DNA of 64,000 nucleotides, taken from contig JAAYIG010000076.1 in the NCBI GenBank assembly GCA_012523595.1, forward strand, positions 1 to 64,000. Reading direction: 5' to 3'. Source of the stretch: Fibrobacter sp. Its GTDB lineage: Bacteria > Fibrobacterota > Chitinivibrionia > Chitinivibrionales > Chitinispirillaceae. Below are positions 28,963 through 38,303 of the stretch, in pieces (the stretch's first letter is position 1; each line of letters begins with the position of its first letter). The translations under genes were made by a program, and so were the position numbers. Under the pieces are notes generated by a model. That model did no database searches. It was not told where the DNA came from and worked only from the letters and a program-made list of their open reading frames with translations.

Positions 28963-29344
28963 TTTTATCTAATGGTAAATTAATCGCTTTGCGGACCGTT
29001 TCCAGAACTGTTTCTTTAACGAGGGGTTTTGAAACCACACCTGTAAAGCCCATATTGAGCAGGCTCTTTCTTGTGATCTTTTTTACAAATGAAGTAATGG
29101 CTATCACAGGTATATGATTTGTTTTCTCTTGTTTCTTAAGGTTGTTAAAGAAACGGATACCATCCATGACTGGCATCATGATATCGGTAATAATCAGATC
29201 CGGGATTTCCTCTTCAGCTCTTTTAAGTCCCTCAAAGCCGTTCATGGCAGTAAGTACCTCGAAGTCTTTAAACAGGAACAACTCCAGAAGATCAAGGGTA
29301 TCATGGTTATCATCGACAAGAAGCACCTTCAGAGTATTGTTCAT
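28940..29344 (-). CDS. Stand-alone response-regulator receiver domain
   Basis: A 134-residue CheY-like protein with the acidic pair in LLVDDN, phospho-accepting Asp in ITDIMMPVMDG and Lys in VSKP. There is no output domain, so it must act through partners. Its ATG overlaps the stop of the LptF-LptG gene (ATGA) and its end overlaps the GGDEF gene, giving a three-gene coupled unit. No histidine kinase lies nearby. Confidence 0.92.
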   Translation of the reverse strand: MNNTLKVLLVDDNHDTLDLLELFLFKDFEVLTAMNGFEGLKRAEEEIPDLIITDIMMPVMDGIRFFNNLKKQEKTNHIPVIAITSFVKKITRKSLLNMGFTGVVSKPLVKETVLETVRKAINLPLDKNVKHASI

Positions 29345-31899
29345 CTGGCAGCCTTTCTATATAGTACCAGCCCGATAACAAAGAAAATAATATTGCCTAT
29401 CCACGCTCCAAGCAGAGTAGGCATGTGGCCGTTCTGGGCAAACACTATTGCAAACCTGGAGATCAGCCAGTAGGAGAACACGAGAGCCAGACCGATGCCA
29501 AACAGAACCGCTCCACCCTTCCTTCCTGTGCGGGCAGTAATGGCGACTCCAAGCAGTATCACGATAAAATTCATGAAAGGAAGTGCGATTTTAAATTCCA
29601 GTTCACCCATGTATTTATTGACTTTTTCTCCACGTTTTTTGGCAGCCTCGATGAAACTTTTAAGCTCCCAGTAGCTCATCTCCTCTTTGGCTTTAATCCG
29701 CTCGACCATTTCAACCGGTGTGGATGTAAGTACGGTGTCTCTCAGAGTATCAAAGAGTTCTATTCGTGGGACAGGACCACTGAAGTCCCGGAGTTTACCA
29801 TTGACGAAACGCCATCCTGTGCTGTCGTATATCATCCGCTCAGCCTGTATTCTCTGCACCACGCTATTGTTATCAAATGATTCTCTCCACACATTGCGGG
29901 CAATCTGCGGAACAGTGCTGAATTCCTGGAACACAAAAATTGTGTTTGGGTTTCCGAAGTAGTAGAAGTTGCGACGGAACTCCCGTATCCCGCCTGATAT
30001 TTTTCCCGATGCATCCGGATTTTTCATATTGTCGGCCAGTTCCCTTCGGAGCATGTTGGCCTTAGGGAGAATTTTTTCTCCTCCGTAAAAGGTGGCGACA
30101 GAAAGCACGATGCCCAGAAAAAGAAGAGGAAATGTAAGCTGACGTATATTAATTCCGGATGATTTCATGGCGGTTATTTCACTGAGTTTCGCCAGCTTGC
30201 CAATGGAGAACATCGATGCCAGAAGGAGAACCACCGGAATAGTGATCTGAATTATCCAGGGAAGGTAATACCAGTAGAAAAGGGCAATGTTTACTATAGA
30301 GACACCCTCGAATCTTTTAAGATTGCCTATATAGTCCAGGATGATGAAAATAACGGTAATCGCAGCCATAACCCCGACTACATAATTGAGAAACAGACCT
30401 ATCAGGTAAGTGGGAAGAATACCAATGAACTTCCGGGTAATCCATCTTGGAGCCCAGAAAATCAAGCCGGGAATTCTGAAAATGAAATTGTTCGACAAAC
30501 TGCGCATGAATTTCTGCTCTTTACCAGCTATCTTGCGCCACCATGCAACAAGCCAGTCAAAACGGATAGTGGTTTCTTTGAGCATGAGAATAATCAGCAC
30601 CACTCCGCAGATGCCAATTATCACATTCCCAGCCCACATTGCTACTGCCGGAGGGATAATCAGCTTGTCCGCCATAGTTTCTCCTCCGATAAGAAAAGCC
30701 CAGTAAGCGATAAAGAAAAACACGCTGTAGCTGGCTCCGACAGTAAGCCCGCCTCTCTTTGCCATTATTCCCAGAGGAGCACCTATAAGTACAAAAACCA
30801 GACATGCAACCGGAATGGCGAATTTTTTATGGACCTCTACCATGTACTGGCTGATCATCAGGTCATTTGACCGAATGCGCCTCAGAAGACGATTGAGGAG
30901 GTCGATATCCCGGCGTAACTCTACAGGTGAAAATCTGCGGGTAGAATCGATTCTTGCAGCCCAGGCGGCGAAAGAGGGATCATGCACTTGCAGGGTATCT
31001 GAGCAGTTTGCGCTCAGAGAATCGAATCGGGAGATTTTTAATGAGAGTGAATCGAGCATTTGTCTGTATTCGGAGTAAAAACTGGAGTTGTTTTTTTTCA
31101 ACTCCTTTACATCGGAAAGCATCATCGAGGAGCTTTTTTCCCTGTCACTGCGGTAATCAGAGGAAGTACGCTGGAATTTGGAATCAACATTCTGGATACA
31201 GATAGTCTGTTTGTTGAATTTCCCCACGTAATATTCTTCGTTGTTCTTTCTGGAGATGCTGTGAGTTTCACCATTATACAGGGTCAGCTCAAGGTATTTC
31301 TCATCAGGAGTCATCCTTATTGTGCCGCTGTCGGCTACGGTAGTGGATGGGTCCTGGCCTGGGGCATCGCTGAAGATTTTTATTCCCCTCAACAGCCCTG
31401 TTTTCGAATCGACATCTTCGGTATAGATAGTATACCCGGTGAAATCCCGTATAAGGATTTTAGGTTCGATAAATGCGGCGGGTTTTTTCCTGGAGATGTC
31501 AGAGAGAAGATTTGCGGTACGGTGATTAGCATCCGGGAGTATAAGGTCATTGAAAAACACCAGCATCACTGCCATGACCGCTGCAGCAGCAAACACAGGA
31601 ATCATCAGAGGGGAGAGGCTTTGTCCGGATGCCTTTATAGAAGTGATTTCGTTATCACCTGACATTCTTCCAAAACTCCATAGTGTTGCAGTGAGGATAG
31701 CCATGGGGATAGCCAGAGCTATAATCCAACCTAACTGAATTATGAAGATTTCCAGCACTACGGCGGGGTCGAGTCCTTTAGAGATGATTCTGTCGAGCAG
31801 GACAACCATCTGCTGCATCACGAAAAGAAAGACGATGATGCTAAGGGAGACCAGGAAAGGGAAGATATGTTCTTTAATGATGTATCGGTAGAGGATCAT
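29341..31899 (-). CDS. LptF-LptG fused lipopolysaccharide export permease
   Basis: The 852-residue protein contains two YjgP/YjgQ permease units in tandem. The first (about 1-430) starts ILYRYIIKEHIFPFLVSL and has a helix cluster, a periplasmic domain and a second helix cluster. The second (about 480-852) repeats the pattern starting ILPTYLIGLFLNYVVGVM and ending GLVLYRKAAR. LptF and LptG normally are two chains that form the LPS extraction channel with LptB; here they are one polypeptide. lptB is not in the window. There is no clear ribosome site before the ATG. Confidence 0.88.
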   Translation of the reverse strand: MILYRYIIKEHIFPFLVSLSIIVFLFVMQQMVVLLDRIISKGLDPAVVLEIFIIQLGWIIALAIPMAILTATLWSFGRMSGDNEITSIKASGQSLSPLMIPVFAAAAVMAVMLVFFNDLILPDANHRTANLLSDISRKKPAAFIEPKILIRDFTGYTIYTEDVDSKTGLLRGIKIFSDAPGQDPSTTVADSGTIRMTPDEKYLELTLYNGETHSISRKNNEEYYVGKFNKQTICIQNVDSKFQRTSSDYRSDREKSSSMMLSDVKELKKNNSSFYSEYRQMLDSLSLKISRFDSLSANCSDTLQVHDPSFAAWAARIDSTRRFSPVELRRDIDLLNRLLRRIRSNDLMISQYMVEVHKKFAIPVACLVFVLIGAPLGIMAKRGGLTVGASYSVFFFIAYWAFLIGGETMADKLIIPPAVAMWAGNVIIGICGVVLIILMLKETTIRFDWLVAWWRKIAGKEQKFMRSLSNNFIFRIPGLIFWAPRWITRKFIGILPTYLIGLFLNYVVGVMAAITVIFIILDYIGNLKRFEGVSIVNIALFYWYYLPWIIQITIPVVLLLASMFSIGKLAKLSEITAMKSSGINIRQLTFPLLFLGIVLSVATFYGGEKILPKANMLRRELADNMKNPDASGKISGGIREFRRNFYYFGNPNTIFVFQEFSTVPQIARNVWRESFDNNSVVQRIQAERMIYDSTGWRFVNGKLRDFSGPVPRIELFDTLRDTVLTSTPVEMVERIKAKEEMSYWELKSFIEAAKKRGEKVNKYMGELEFKIALPFMNFIVILLGVAITARTGRKGGAVLFGIGLALVFSYWLISRFAIVFAQNGHMPTLLGAWIGNIIFFVIGLVLYRKAAR

Positions 31900-32016
31900 G
31901 ATAAAAAGGGAAAAGGTAAAAAAAAGAGTTTAGGAATATAGAGAAAATACTATTGTTATGGGGTGTTATGGGTTAATTCTGAGTATTCCGGAGGTGACAT
32001 AGTGATAAAATCTCTT

Positions 32017-32097
32017 ATCTCAGAGGTAATTTAGTGATTTAATGGTTTAAGTTGCTGGTGATCTCAGAGGTGATTTTGTGATTTAACGATTTAAGTT
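32017..32097. repeat. Two direct repeats of 37 bp upstream of the GH5 gene
   Basis: ATCTCAGAGGT begins both copies (32017-32053 and 32061-32097; about 33 of 37 bases identical, period 44). A weaker third copy may start near 31990. The remainder of the gap 31900-32203 holds a run of nine C at 32118-32126 and no gene. Confidence 0.7.
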
Positions 32098-32203
32098 TAT
32101 CCCTCATTTAAGAGATGCCCCCCCCCAACTCCCAACACCCCCTCCACTCATCTCTGAAATCTTGTATTTTCTCCTTTCATTACTTCACTTCAAAGGAGAA
32201 AAA

Positions 32204-33268
32204 ATGGACCGACTCAGAGGGGTGAATTTCGGAGGATGGCTAAGCCAGATTGATGCTATAGAAGAGAAGGACCCGGCAGCTTTCCCGAGTACAGATCTCC
32301 ACATGGAAACTTTTCTGGGCAATGATGATTTCGCGCAGGTAAAAGGATGGGGGTTTAACCATGTGAGGCTTCCAATAGACTTCTATCTCTTTTTTGATCA
32401 GGATGAAAATCCAATCCAAAGCCGGATTGCTAACATTGATAACGCAGTTAAATGGGCGGAAGATAATTCTCTCTATCTCATTCTTGATCTTCATGAATGT
32501 CCCGGGCATGATTTCGCCGAATCCACCGATCAGCCAGTGCAGAAACTCTTCGAAGACCCAACATATCTGATAAAGACAGAAAAGATCTGGGCGTTTCTGG
32601 CTGAACGTTATAATGATAAGGAAAATGTGATTTTCGAGGTCCTCAATGAACCTGTTGCCCCTGATGCAGAGATATGGAATCAAATCAAGGATAAACTATG
32701 TAAAAATATTCGCAGATACGCCCCGCGAAACAAGATTATCACAGGCTCGAATATGTGGAACTGGCCTTCAACTTTTAAGGATTTAACACCTGTCGATACC
32801 GATTCGGTTATCTACTGTTTTCACTTTTACGAGCCGCTCCTTTTTACTCATCAGAATGCCCCATGGGTAAATGAGCCGGAGATAAAGCAGGAACGGGATT
32901 ATCCCGGTGATTACGGGAATGGGTTCATACGTAAATACGGCCTTGTCATGTCGGATGGGTACTGGGACAGGGACCGGTTTAGAAAAGAACTCGAGAATGT
33001 AACTGCTTTTCGTGAAAAGTACAAGGTAGAGATTGTTTGTGATGAGTTCGGGGTGTATGCGCCGGTACCGCTGCAGGCTCAGCTCAGGTGGCTTGAAGAC
33101 TTGCTGATTGTGCTCAAAGATTTGGAAATCGGTTTCTCATACTGGAACTATAAAAACCTGGATTTCGGCATCATCTCCAGAGGAGAGAGTCTGCATCAGA
33201 ATCTTCCGCAATACAGCAATCCTGAGAGGATAAATTACGAGGTGCTTTCGATTTTGAGGGGAAACTGA
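32204..33268 (+). CDS. GH5 family glycoside hydrolase
   Basis: The 354-residue enzyme has the GH5 TIM-barrel markers: RGVNFGGWL at the start, HVRLPIDF, the acid/base Glu in EVLNEPV and the nucleophile Glu in CDEFGVY. GH5 members cleave beta-glucans and similar polysaccharides; the opening motif resembles exo-beta-1,3-glucanases. AAAGGAG sets the ATG at 32204. There is no signal peptide, so it probably acts in the cytoplasm on imported oligosaccharides. It stands alone. Confidence 0.9.
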   Translation: MDRLRGVNFGGWLSQIDAIEEKDPAAFPSTDLHMETFLGNDDFAQVKGWGFNHVRLPIDFYLFFDQDENPIQSRIANIDNAVKWAEDNSLYLILDLHECPGHDFAESTDQPVQKLFEDPTYLIKTEKIWAFLAERYNDKENVIFEVLNEPVAPDAEIWNQIKDKLCKNIRRYAPRNKIITGSNMWNWPSTFKDLTPVDTDSVIYCFHFYEPLLFTHQNAPWVNEPEIKQERDYPGDYGNGFIRKYGLVMSDGYWDRDRFRKELENVTAFREKYKVEIVCDEFGVYAPVPLQAQLRWLEDLLIVLKDLEIGFSYWNYKNLDFGIISRGESLHQNLPQYSNPERINYEVLSILRGN

Positions 33269-33275
33269 CAGGATC

Positions 33276-33941
33276 CCCAAAACAGATGTGCAAAATCTAC
33301 CAGGTAAAGAATTACAGGTACGAAAAACAAAGCTTAGAAAAAAACAGAGGACAGCTGCTCAGGAGATTCAGGTGTTGGTGCCGGAGTCAGCCGGTATAAA
33401 ACTACAAACTCTCCCTATTTGCCCATGGGGTTGCCCCATTATGTGGGTAAGACATGGAGCTCTACGTATACTGTAAGCGGTTACTCCCAGACACAGAATG
33501 CTAAAGTTATTGCGGAAGGGACAGTAATTACCGGTTTGGGCTCGTTTCAGGCCGTTCTTGTCAAGATCACTTCTAACACCACCAACACGTCATATGTTTG
33601 GGAAACAAAGGAGTATGGCCCCATCGCTTATGCATACACACCCAGTAACTATATCTACGTGATGACCTCCGGCACCAGGAATGTCGGTGTGAAATTTAAG
33701 CCTGTTACGGGTTCATCAAAACAGAGCATCTTCTCCTGCCAGAGTATACCAGGATTTATCTCGATTGAATCGAAGCTACCTGCTCATGTTCCGGTTTACT
33801 CAGTGAATGGAAAACTTCTGGGCTCTGCTGATGTTGATGCATCTACTGCATGGCGTGCCTTCAGGTGCAAAAGGCATGTATATTGTCAGGTTCGCATCCC
33901 CTCGCCATAACATATCTCAGGGTGTGATCGTTCAGAAATAG
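33276..33941 (+). pseudogene. Frameshifted remnant of a secreted protein with C-terminal sorting-like domain
   Basis: No single frame covers the region. One open frame (about 33345-33860) reads SPYLPMGLPHYVGKTW, then a beta-rich stretch and VPVYSVNGKLLGSADVDAST. There the match passes to another frame that continues VPSGAKGMYIVRFASPRHN and ends SQGVIVQK with TAG at 33939-33941. The joined end fits a short type-IX/FlgD-like C-terminal domain. The 5' part has a stop and lacks a start or signal peptide. A sequencing error cannot be excluded. Confidence 0.65.
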
Positions 33942-34239
33942 GTGCGCAAAAATCTTTACGGTGTATAATCTTGCCTGTTGTGCAAAATAATCCAGGCTGC
34001 ACCATCATGGCTCCGGTGAAAGAGGGGCGGCATGGCAAGACATAGAGCCATGTGTGGAAGAGGATTATAGATTAATTCTCCGGGGTTTACCAACACCGGC
34101 TGCAGTCGTTTCGCTCTCCCGGATTCTTCTACCCATATTCTTCGGCTTTTTTAAGACCAGAGATTATTTTTATCTTTACACACTGTCCAGGTAACACATA
34201 CCGGCAATTAATCATTTAACCATTTAAATTGAAATTCGA
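33942..34239. other. Intergenic leader of the C25 peptidase gene
   Basis: No gene was found in this stretch of about 300 bases. It holds an 8-bp hairpin, CATGGCTC (34006-34013) with GAGCCATG (34045-34052), enclosing a purine-rich loop. The folding resembles a structured leader, but no known riboswitch core was recognised. Confidence 0.35.
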
Positions 34240-37200
34240 ATGCATAAAAAAATCTGGATTCTTCTCGCTATATGCTTGTTTACCAGGTTGTCAGCACAGG
34301 TAACTGTGACTGAAAACACTTCTGAAAGATGTACCTTCAACTGGGTGATGGAAGAAGTTGATACTCTCTCTGTTCTGCATAAGGGACATCTCTATACCCA
34401 GCTTTATTTCAGTGGACAGAACACAGTGACAGGTGGAAGCGGTGAACCGGCTATACCTGGTTACACTGTATTGATCGGAGTACCCCCGAAAGGTGACATT
34501 TCGGTAAACTTTGTGGCTGAAGAATTCAAGACAATCAGACTGAACAACCAGATTGAGGTACATCCGGACAGCCCTGAGGAACGTCAGCCGGAAGTAAAGT
34601 TTTCTCAGTGGATATCTCAGCCTGTTTATTCTCAGCTTGGTGATATGCGTACTGCCCGGATCGTAATCAGACCTTTCCTTTACGACAGGACTTCAAACAC
34701 ACTGAAGATGGTGACCAGAGGACACTGCAGGATTGCTTTCCCGCCATCCGTTTACAGAATAGGTAAAATATCTGCGCGTTCTCATTATGAAGGCATGTTA
34801 AGCAGGCTGGTTTGCAATTTTAAGGTCGCCTCAGGATGGTATGCGGGGGGGCATCTTAAGAAGACTACTGTTGAGAAATTTCCTTTAAGTTTCAGCAATA
34901 AAGTTTACAGTTTTAAAATCGGGGACGGGCGCAGTGGTACAAACGAAGCGACAATAAATGAAAATGGAATTCTAAAAATCCCCGGCAGCAGGATCGTTCA
35001 ACTCTTTGGGGATGTGTCTCTAATGAAGGTAAAGCTTTTTGCCTCTCTGAAAGGAGAACTTCCGGATACTGTTGCCGATGAGGGGTTTATTCCTGATGGT
35101 ATCGAAGAGGTTCCGCTTTTAAGGGTTGATAAGAATGGAAATGGCATTGTAGACAAGGATGATTTTTTCCTGGCTCATGTAAGTGGCGCATCGGACTGGA
35201 TCTGGAGAAACGAATTTATCTTTCGACTCGACCGCTATGATGACTACCGCAATTACTGGCTTACTGTGTCAAATGGTGACGGTAGAAGCATAGGTGTCTT
35301 TCAGTCTGCAAAAGGTGCTCTGGATACTCTGGACTCTTTTGATGACAGGATCATGTACAAGCGTTCACTTGAGCAACCGACAAAGGACGAGGAAAGAACA
35401 GGCGGGTTGGAGTGGATCTGGGCAAAGCTTTCCTCGCGGAATTCATCATTTTCTTTGAATCTCAACCTGTCGCAACCAGTTAAATCTTCTGATGTTTTTA
35501 TTAAAGTTACAACCCAGCCGCCTACCGCCGGAGGCAGTTTCAATATATCGCTGGGGAAGAATTCTTATAGCAATTGTAAATCAGGTGAATACTATTCTTT
35601 CAACGATATCGGTAATGGTGATTTCAGAATAACCTTCAGTGGTGACCCGGGCAACATCAAATCTGCAGTTGAAATAAAGGATGTACAGGTCAAATACCAG
35701 CGAACTCTCACAGCCGATTCTCTTTCAAGTTATACTGTTTATTCATCAGACTCTGCATTTATCCATCGCTATAACCTCAGGATACTTACTGATGATCTGG
35801 TTTACATTTTCAGATTATCCACGGATGAGAAAAATGTTTCACTTGTAGATACAATTCGCAATGGCAGGGGAGAGTCGGTTACCTGGGTGGATACCGGTGG
35901 CTCCGGATTAAGGTACTTTATCTGTGCCGAGCGGGTACTCCAGCAGATGCCCGAAATGACTCTCGTATCGAATCTCCCCAGGAGCCGATATACTGTCGGA
36001 GACCTGAGGAATACCAGCAATGGTACCGATTTTATCATTATAACTCATCCTGATTTCCTCTCTCAGGCACAGGAACTGGCTGAGCATAAGGACTCAGTAG
36101 GATTTCAGCCGGTTGTGGTCAGGGTCAATGATGTATACAGGTTCTTTTCGGGTGGTGACACCGACCCGACAGCTATCCGGAATTTTGTGACTTATGTTTC
36201 GAGGAACTGGAAAAATCCCCGTTCACCCTCTTTTTTAATCCTGATGGGTACCGGGCATTATGATTATAAAGGAATTAGAGCTCCTTCTCCTCTTATTCCT
36301 GTTTATTATTCCGGTGACAGGGTAATCGAGGATTACTTTACTTATACTAAAAAAGGAAACAATCCGCAATTGGCAATCGGACGTATTCCATGTTCCACTC
36401 ATGATGAGGCTGAGGCTATAGTCAGAAAAATCAAGGAAACAGAGGATCCAAATCTGGCGGATTTTGGGGACTGGCGCAACCGGGCATTGTTTGTGGCTGA
36501 TGATGATATGCAGGGAGACAAGGAGGATCCCATAGTTTCCATGACGCCTCACCATATTTCATCAGACCGGATTGCCGGTATAATTGAATCACACTGGCCT
36601 TATATTGACATGAAAAAAGTATACCTTTACGAATACGAGTGGGATAATGCCTGGGAAAAGCCTGAGGCATCGAGGGCAATAATTAATGAGATCAATAATG
36701 GTGTGGGAGTGGTTAACTATTTCGGCCATGGTTCCGATAATTTGTGGGCAGATGAGCATATTCTGAGAAATGAAGACATCTCATCTATGTACAACTCCAG
36801 AAGGTACCCTGTGGTGTTATCCTTTTCCTGCTCTGTTGGAAAATTTGACATCCCCGGTGTCGAATGCCTTTCAGAAGCGTTTGTAAAAGCGAAGAATGCT
36901 GGGGCTGTTGCCGCAGTATCCAGCACCAGGCTGGCTTATGCAAATTCAAATGAGAACCTTGCTTCCTACTATTACGGATTCCTGTTTGATAAGGCTATGG
37001 AGTCAACAGACACAAGCAGAGTCGGGATGGCTCTTGTTGCGGCCAAAATAATCGATCCTTACGAGAACCACCGCACATATTGTGTCCTTGGAGACCCGTC
37101 AATACGTATGATCAAGAGATCCGGCAAAGTTGACATTGTGGTAAAAAACAGTAAGAACAAATCGGTGGACACCATTAAGGCTCTGCAGACAATAACCATC

Positions 37201-38262
37201 TCTGGAAGTGTCAGGCGGGAGAATGGCTCAATCAACACGGATTACGGTTCCGGAAACAGCCCTGCTTATGTCCAGATCGGATTGTTTAACTCCCCGGACT
37301 CGGCGATGCGTAAAGATGGGGGGAATATTGAAAACCATCTCAAATATCTGCTTCCAGGGACACCGGTTTTCCAGGGAAAAACTCAGGTGCGCAATGGTAA
37401 ATTCGAGCAGGTCGTTCTTGTACCCAGAAACATCTCTTTTGATAAACCGGGTGTTAAACTGACTGCATACGCCTGGAGAGATGGGAAAAGCAGTGTCGCA
37501 CTGGGTATTAAAAATGACATAGTGTTTCATGGATCTGAAAAAATTTCGAGCATTGATGATACTTCAGGCCCAAGAATCACGATCCGCCCCGTTTATGACA
37601 ATCCTGAGATGGCTTCTGCCGGTGCTAGCTTTACTGATAAAATAGTGTCACTACTGCCGCTTAAGTGTGAAATCGATTTCTTTGATGAAAGCGGGATAGA
37701 TGCCTCCGGGACCGGTCCCGATGAGGGCTTGACAATGGAGATAAAGGGCACTCTCAGCAGAAGAAATATTAATCATAGATTTCAGTTCAGGGAGGGTGAT
37801 TACAGAAGGGGCAGCGCAACCATCGCCTTCGAGGAAAATTCACTGAAAACAGGGCAGTATACTCTTGAAATCACATCAAAGGACCTGCTTGGCAACCTCT
37901 CCGGGAGATCTTTCACACTGGTTATTACAGATCAAACTGACCTCACTCTCAATCAGGTGTTTAATTATCCCAATCCTATGAGAATGGGCAGAAGTACAAG
38001 GTTTTATTTCTATCCCTCCAATACCGCTCAGCAGTACAATCAGATGAATGTGCTGGCTGCAATTAAGATCTACACTCTCAGTGGCAAAGTGGTCAGGGTC
38101 TTTAAAAATGCCAGAAACGGTGAGGTATGGGATGGAAGGGATCAGGTCGGTAATCTCCTGGGACCCGATATTTATCTCTACCAGGTAATAGCTACTTCAC
38201 CTGTGATTCAGAAAACGGTAAAAAGCAAGGTCAAAAAACTGATAATCCATCCGCCAAGATAG
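34240..38262 (+). CDS. Gingipain-like C25 peptidase resembling PorU of type IX secretion
   Basis: The 1340-residue protein has a signal peptide (ILLAICLFTRLSAQ), a long beta-rich N-terminal region, a C25 caspase-fold domain with His830 in YFGHGSDN and Cys864 in FSCSVGKFD (34 apart, close to gingipain spacing), and a C-terminal domain with NYPNPMRMGRS and IYLYQVIA. PorU-like proteins trim the sorting domain of type IX cargo at the cell surface. The length and N-terminal region fit PorU better than a gingipain. Other type IX genes are not seen here, so a free-standing surface protease remains possible. Confidence 0.8.
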   Translation: MHKKIWILLAICLFTRLSAQVTVTENTSERCTFNWVMEEVDTLSVLHKGHLYTQLYFSGQNTVTGGSGEPAIPGYTVLIGVPPKGDISVNFVAEEFKTIRLNNQIEVHPDSPEERQPEVKFSQWISQPVYSQLGDMRTARIVIRPFLYDRTSNTLKMVTRGHCRIAFPPSVYRIGKISARSHYEGMLSRLVCNFKVASGWYAGGHLKKTTVEKFPLSFSNKVYSFKIGDGRSGTNEATINENGILKIPGSRIVQLFGDVSLMKVKLFASLKGELPDTVADEGFIPDGIEEVPLLRVDKNGNGIVDKDDFFLAHVSGASDWIWRNEFIFRLDRYDDYRNYWLTVSNGDGRSIGVFQSAKGALDTLDSFDDRIMYKRSLEQPTKDEERTGGLEWIWAKLSSRNSSFSLNLNLSQPVKSSDVFIKVTTQPPTAGGSFNISLGKNSYSNCKSGEYYSFNDIGNGDFRITFSGDPGNIKSAVEIKDVQVKYQRTLTADSLSSYTVYSSDSAFIHRYNLRILTDDLVYIFRLSTDEKNVSLVDTIRNGRGESVTWVDTGGSGLRYFICAERVLQQMPEMTLVSNLPRSRYTVGDLRNTSNGTDFIIITHPDFLSQAQELAEHKDSVGFQPVVVRVNDVYRFFSGGDTDPTAIRNFVTYVSRNWKNPRSPSFLILMGTGHYDYKGIRAPSPLIPVYYSGDRVIEDYFTYTKKGNNPQLAIGRIPCSTHDEAEAIVRKIKETEDPNLADFGDWRNRALFVADDDMQGDKEDPIVSMTPHHISSDRIAGIIESHWPYIDMKKVYLYEYEWDNAWEKPEASRAIINEINNGVGVVNYFGHGSDNLWADEHILRNEDISSMYNSRRYPVVLSFSCSVGKFDIPGVECLSEAFVKAKNAGAVAAVSSTRLAYANSNENLASYYYGFLFDKAMESTDTSRVGMALVAAKIIDPYENHRTYCVLGDPSIRMIKRSGKVDIVVKNSKNKSVDTIKALQTITISGSVRRENGSINTDYGSGNSPAYVQIGLFNSPDSAMRKDGGNIENHLKYLLPGTPVFQGKTQVRNGKFEQVVLVPRNISFDKPGVKLTAYAWRDGKSSVALGIKNDIVFHGSEKISSIDDTSGPRITIRPVYDNPEMASAGASFTDKIVSLLPLKCEIDFFDESGIDASGTGPDEGLTMEIKGTLSRRNINHRFQFREGDYRRGSATIAFEENSLKTGQYTLEITSKDLLGNLSGRSFTLVITDQTDLTLNQVFNYPNPMRMGRSTRFYFYPSNTAQQYNQMNVLAAIKIYTLSGKVVRVFKNARNGEVWDGRDQVGNLLGPDIYLYQVIATSPVIQKTVKSKVKKLIIHPPR

Positions 38263-38303
38263 ACGGAAAACTGATTCACTCATCAGATACAGATAAGACC
38301 GGG

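Noticed and set aside
32118-32126. C9 run as a certain phase-variation switch
   Set aside because: It is non-coding and only one sequence is available, so variation cannot be shown.
33942-34239. Cyclic di-GMP (GEMM) riboswitch
   Set aside because: Some purine-rich words look similar, but the conserved receptor and loop sequences are absent.
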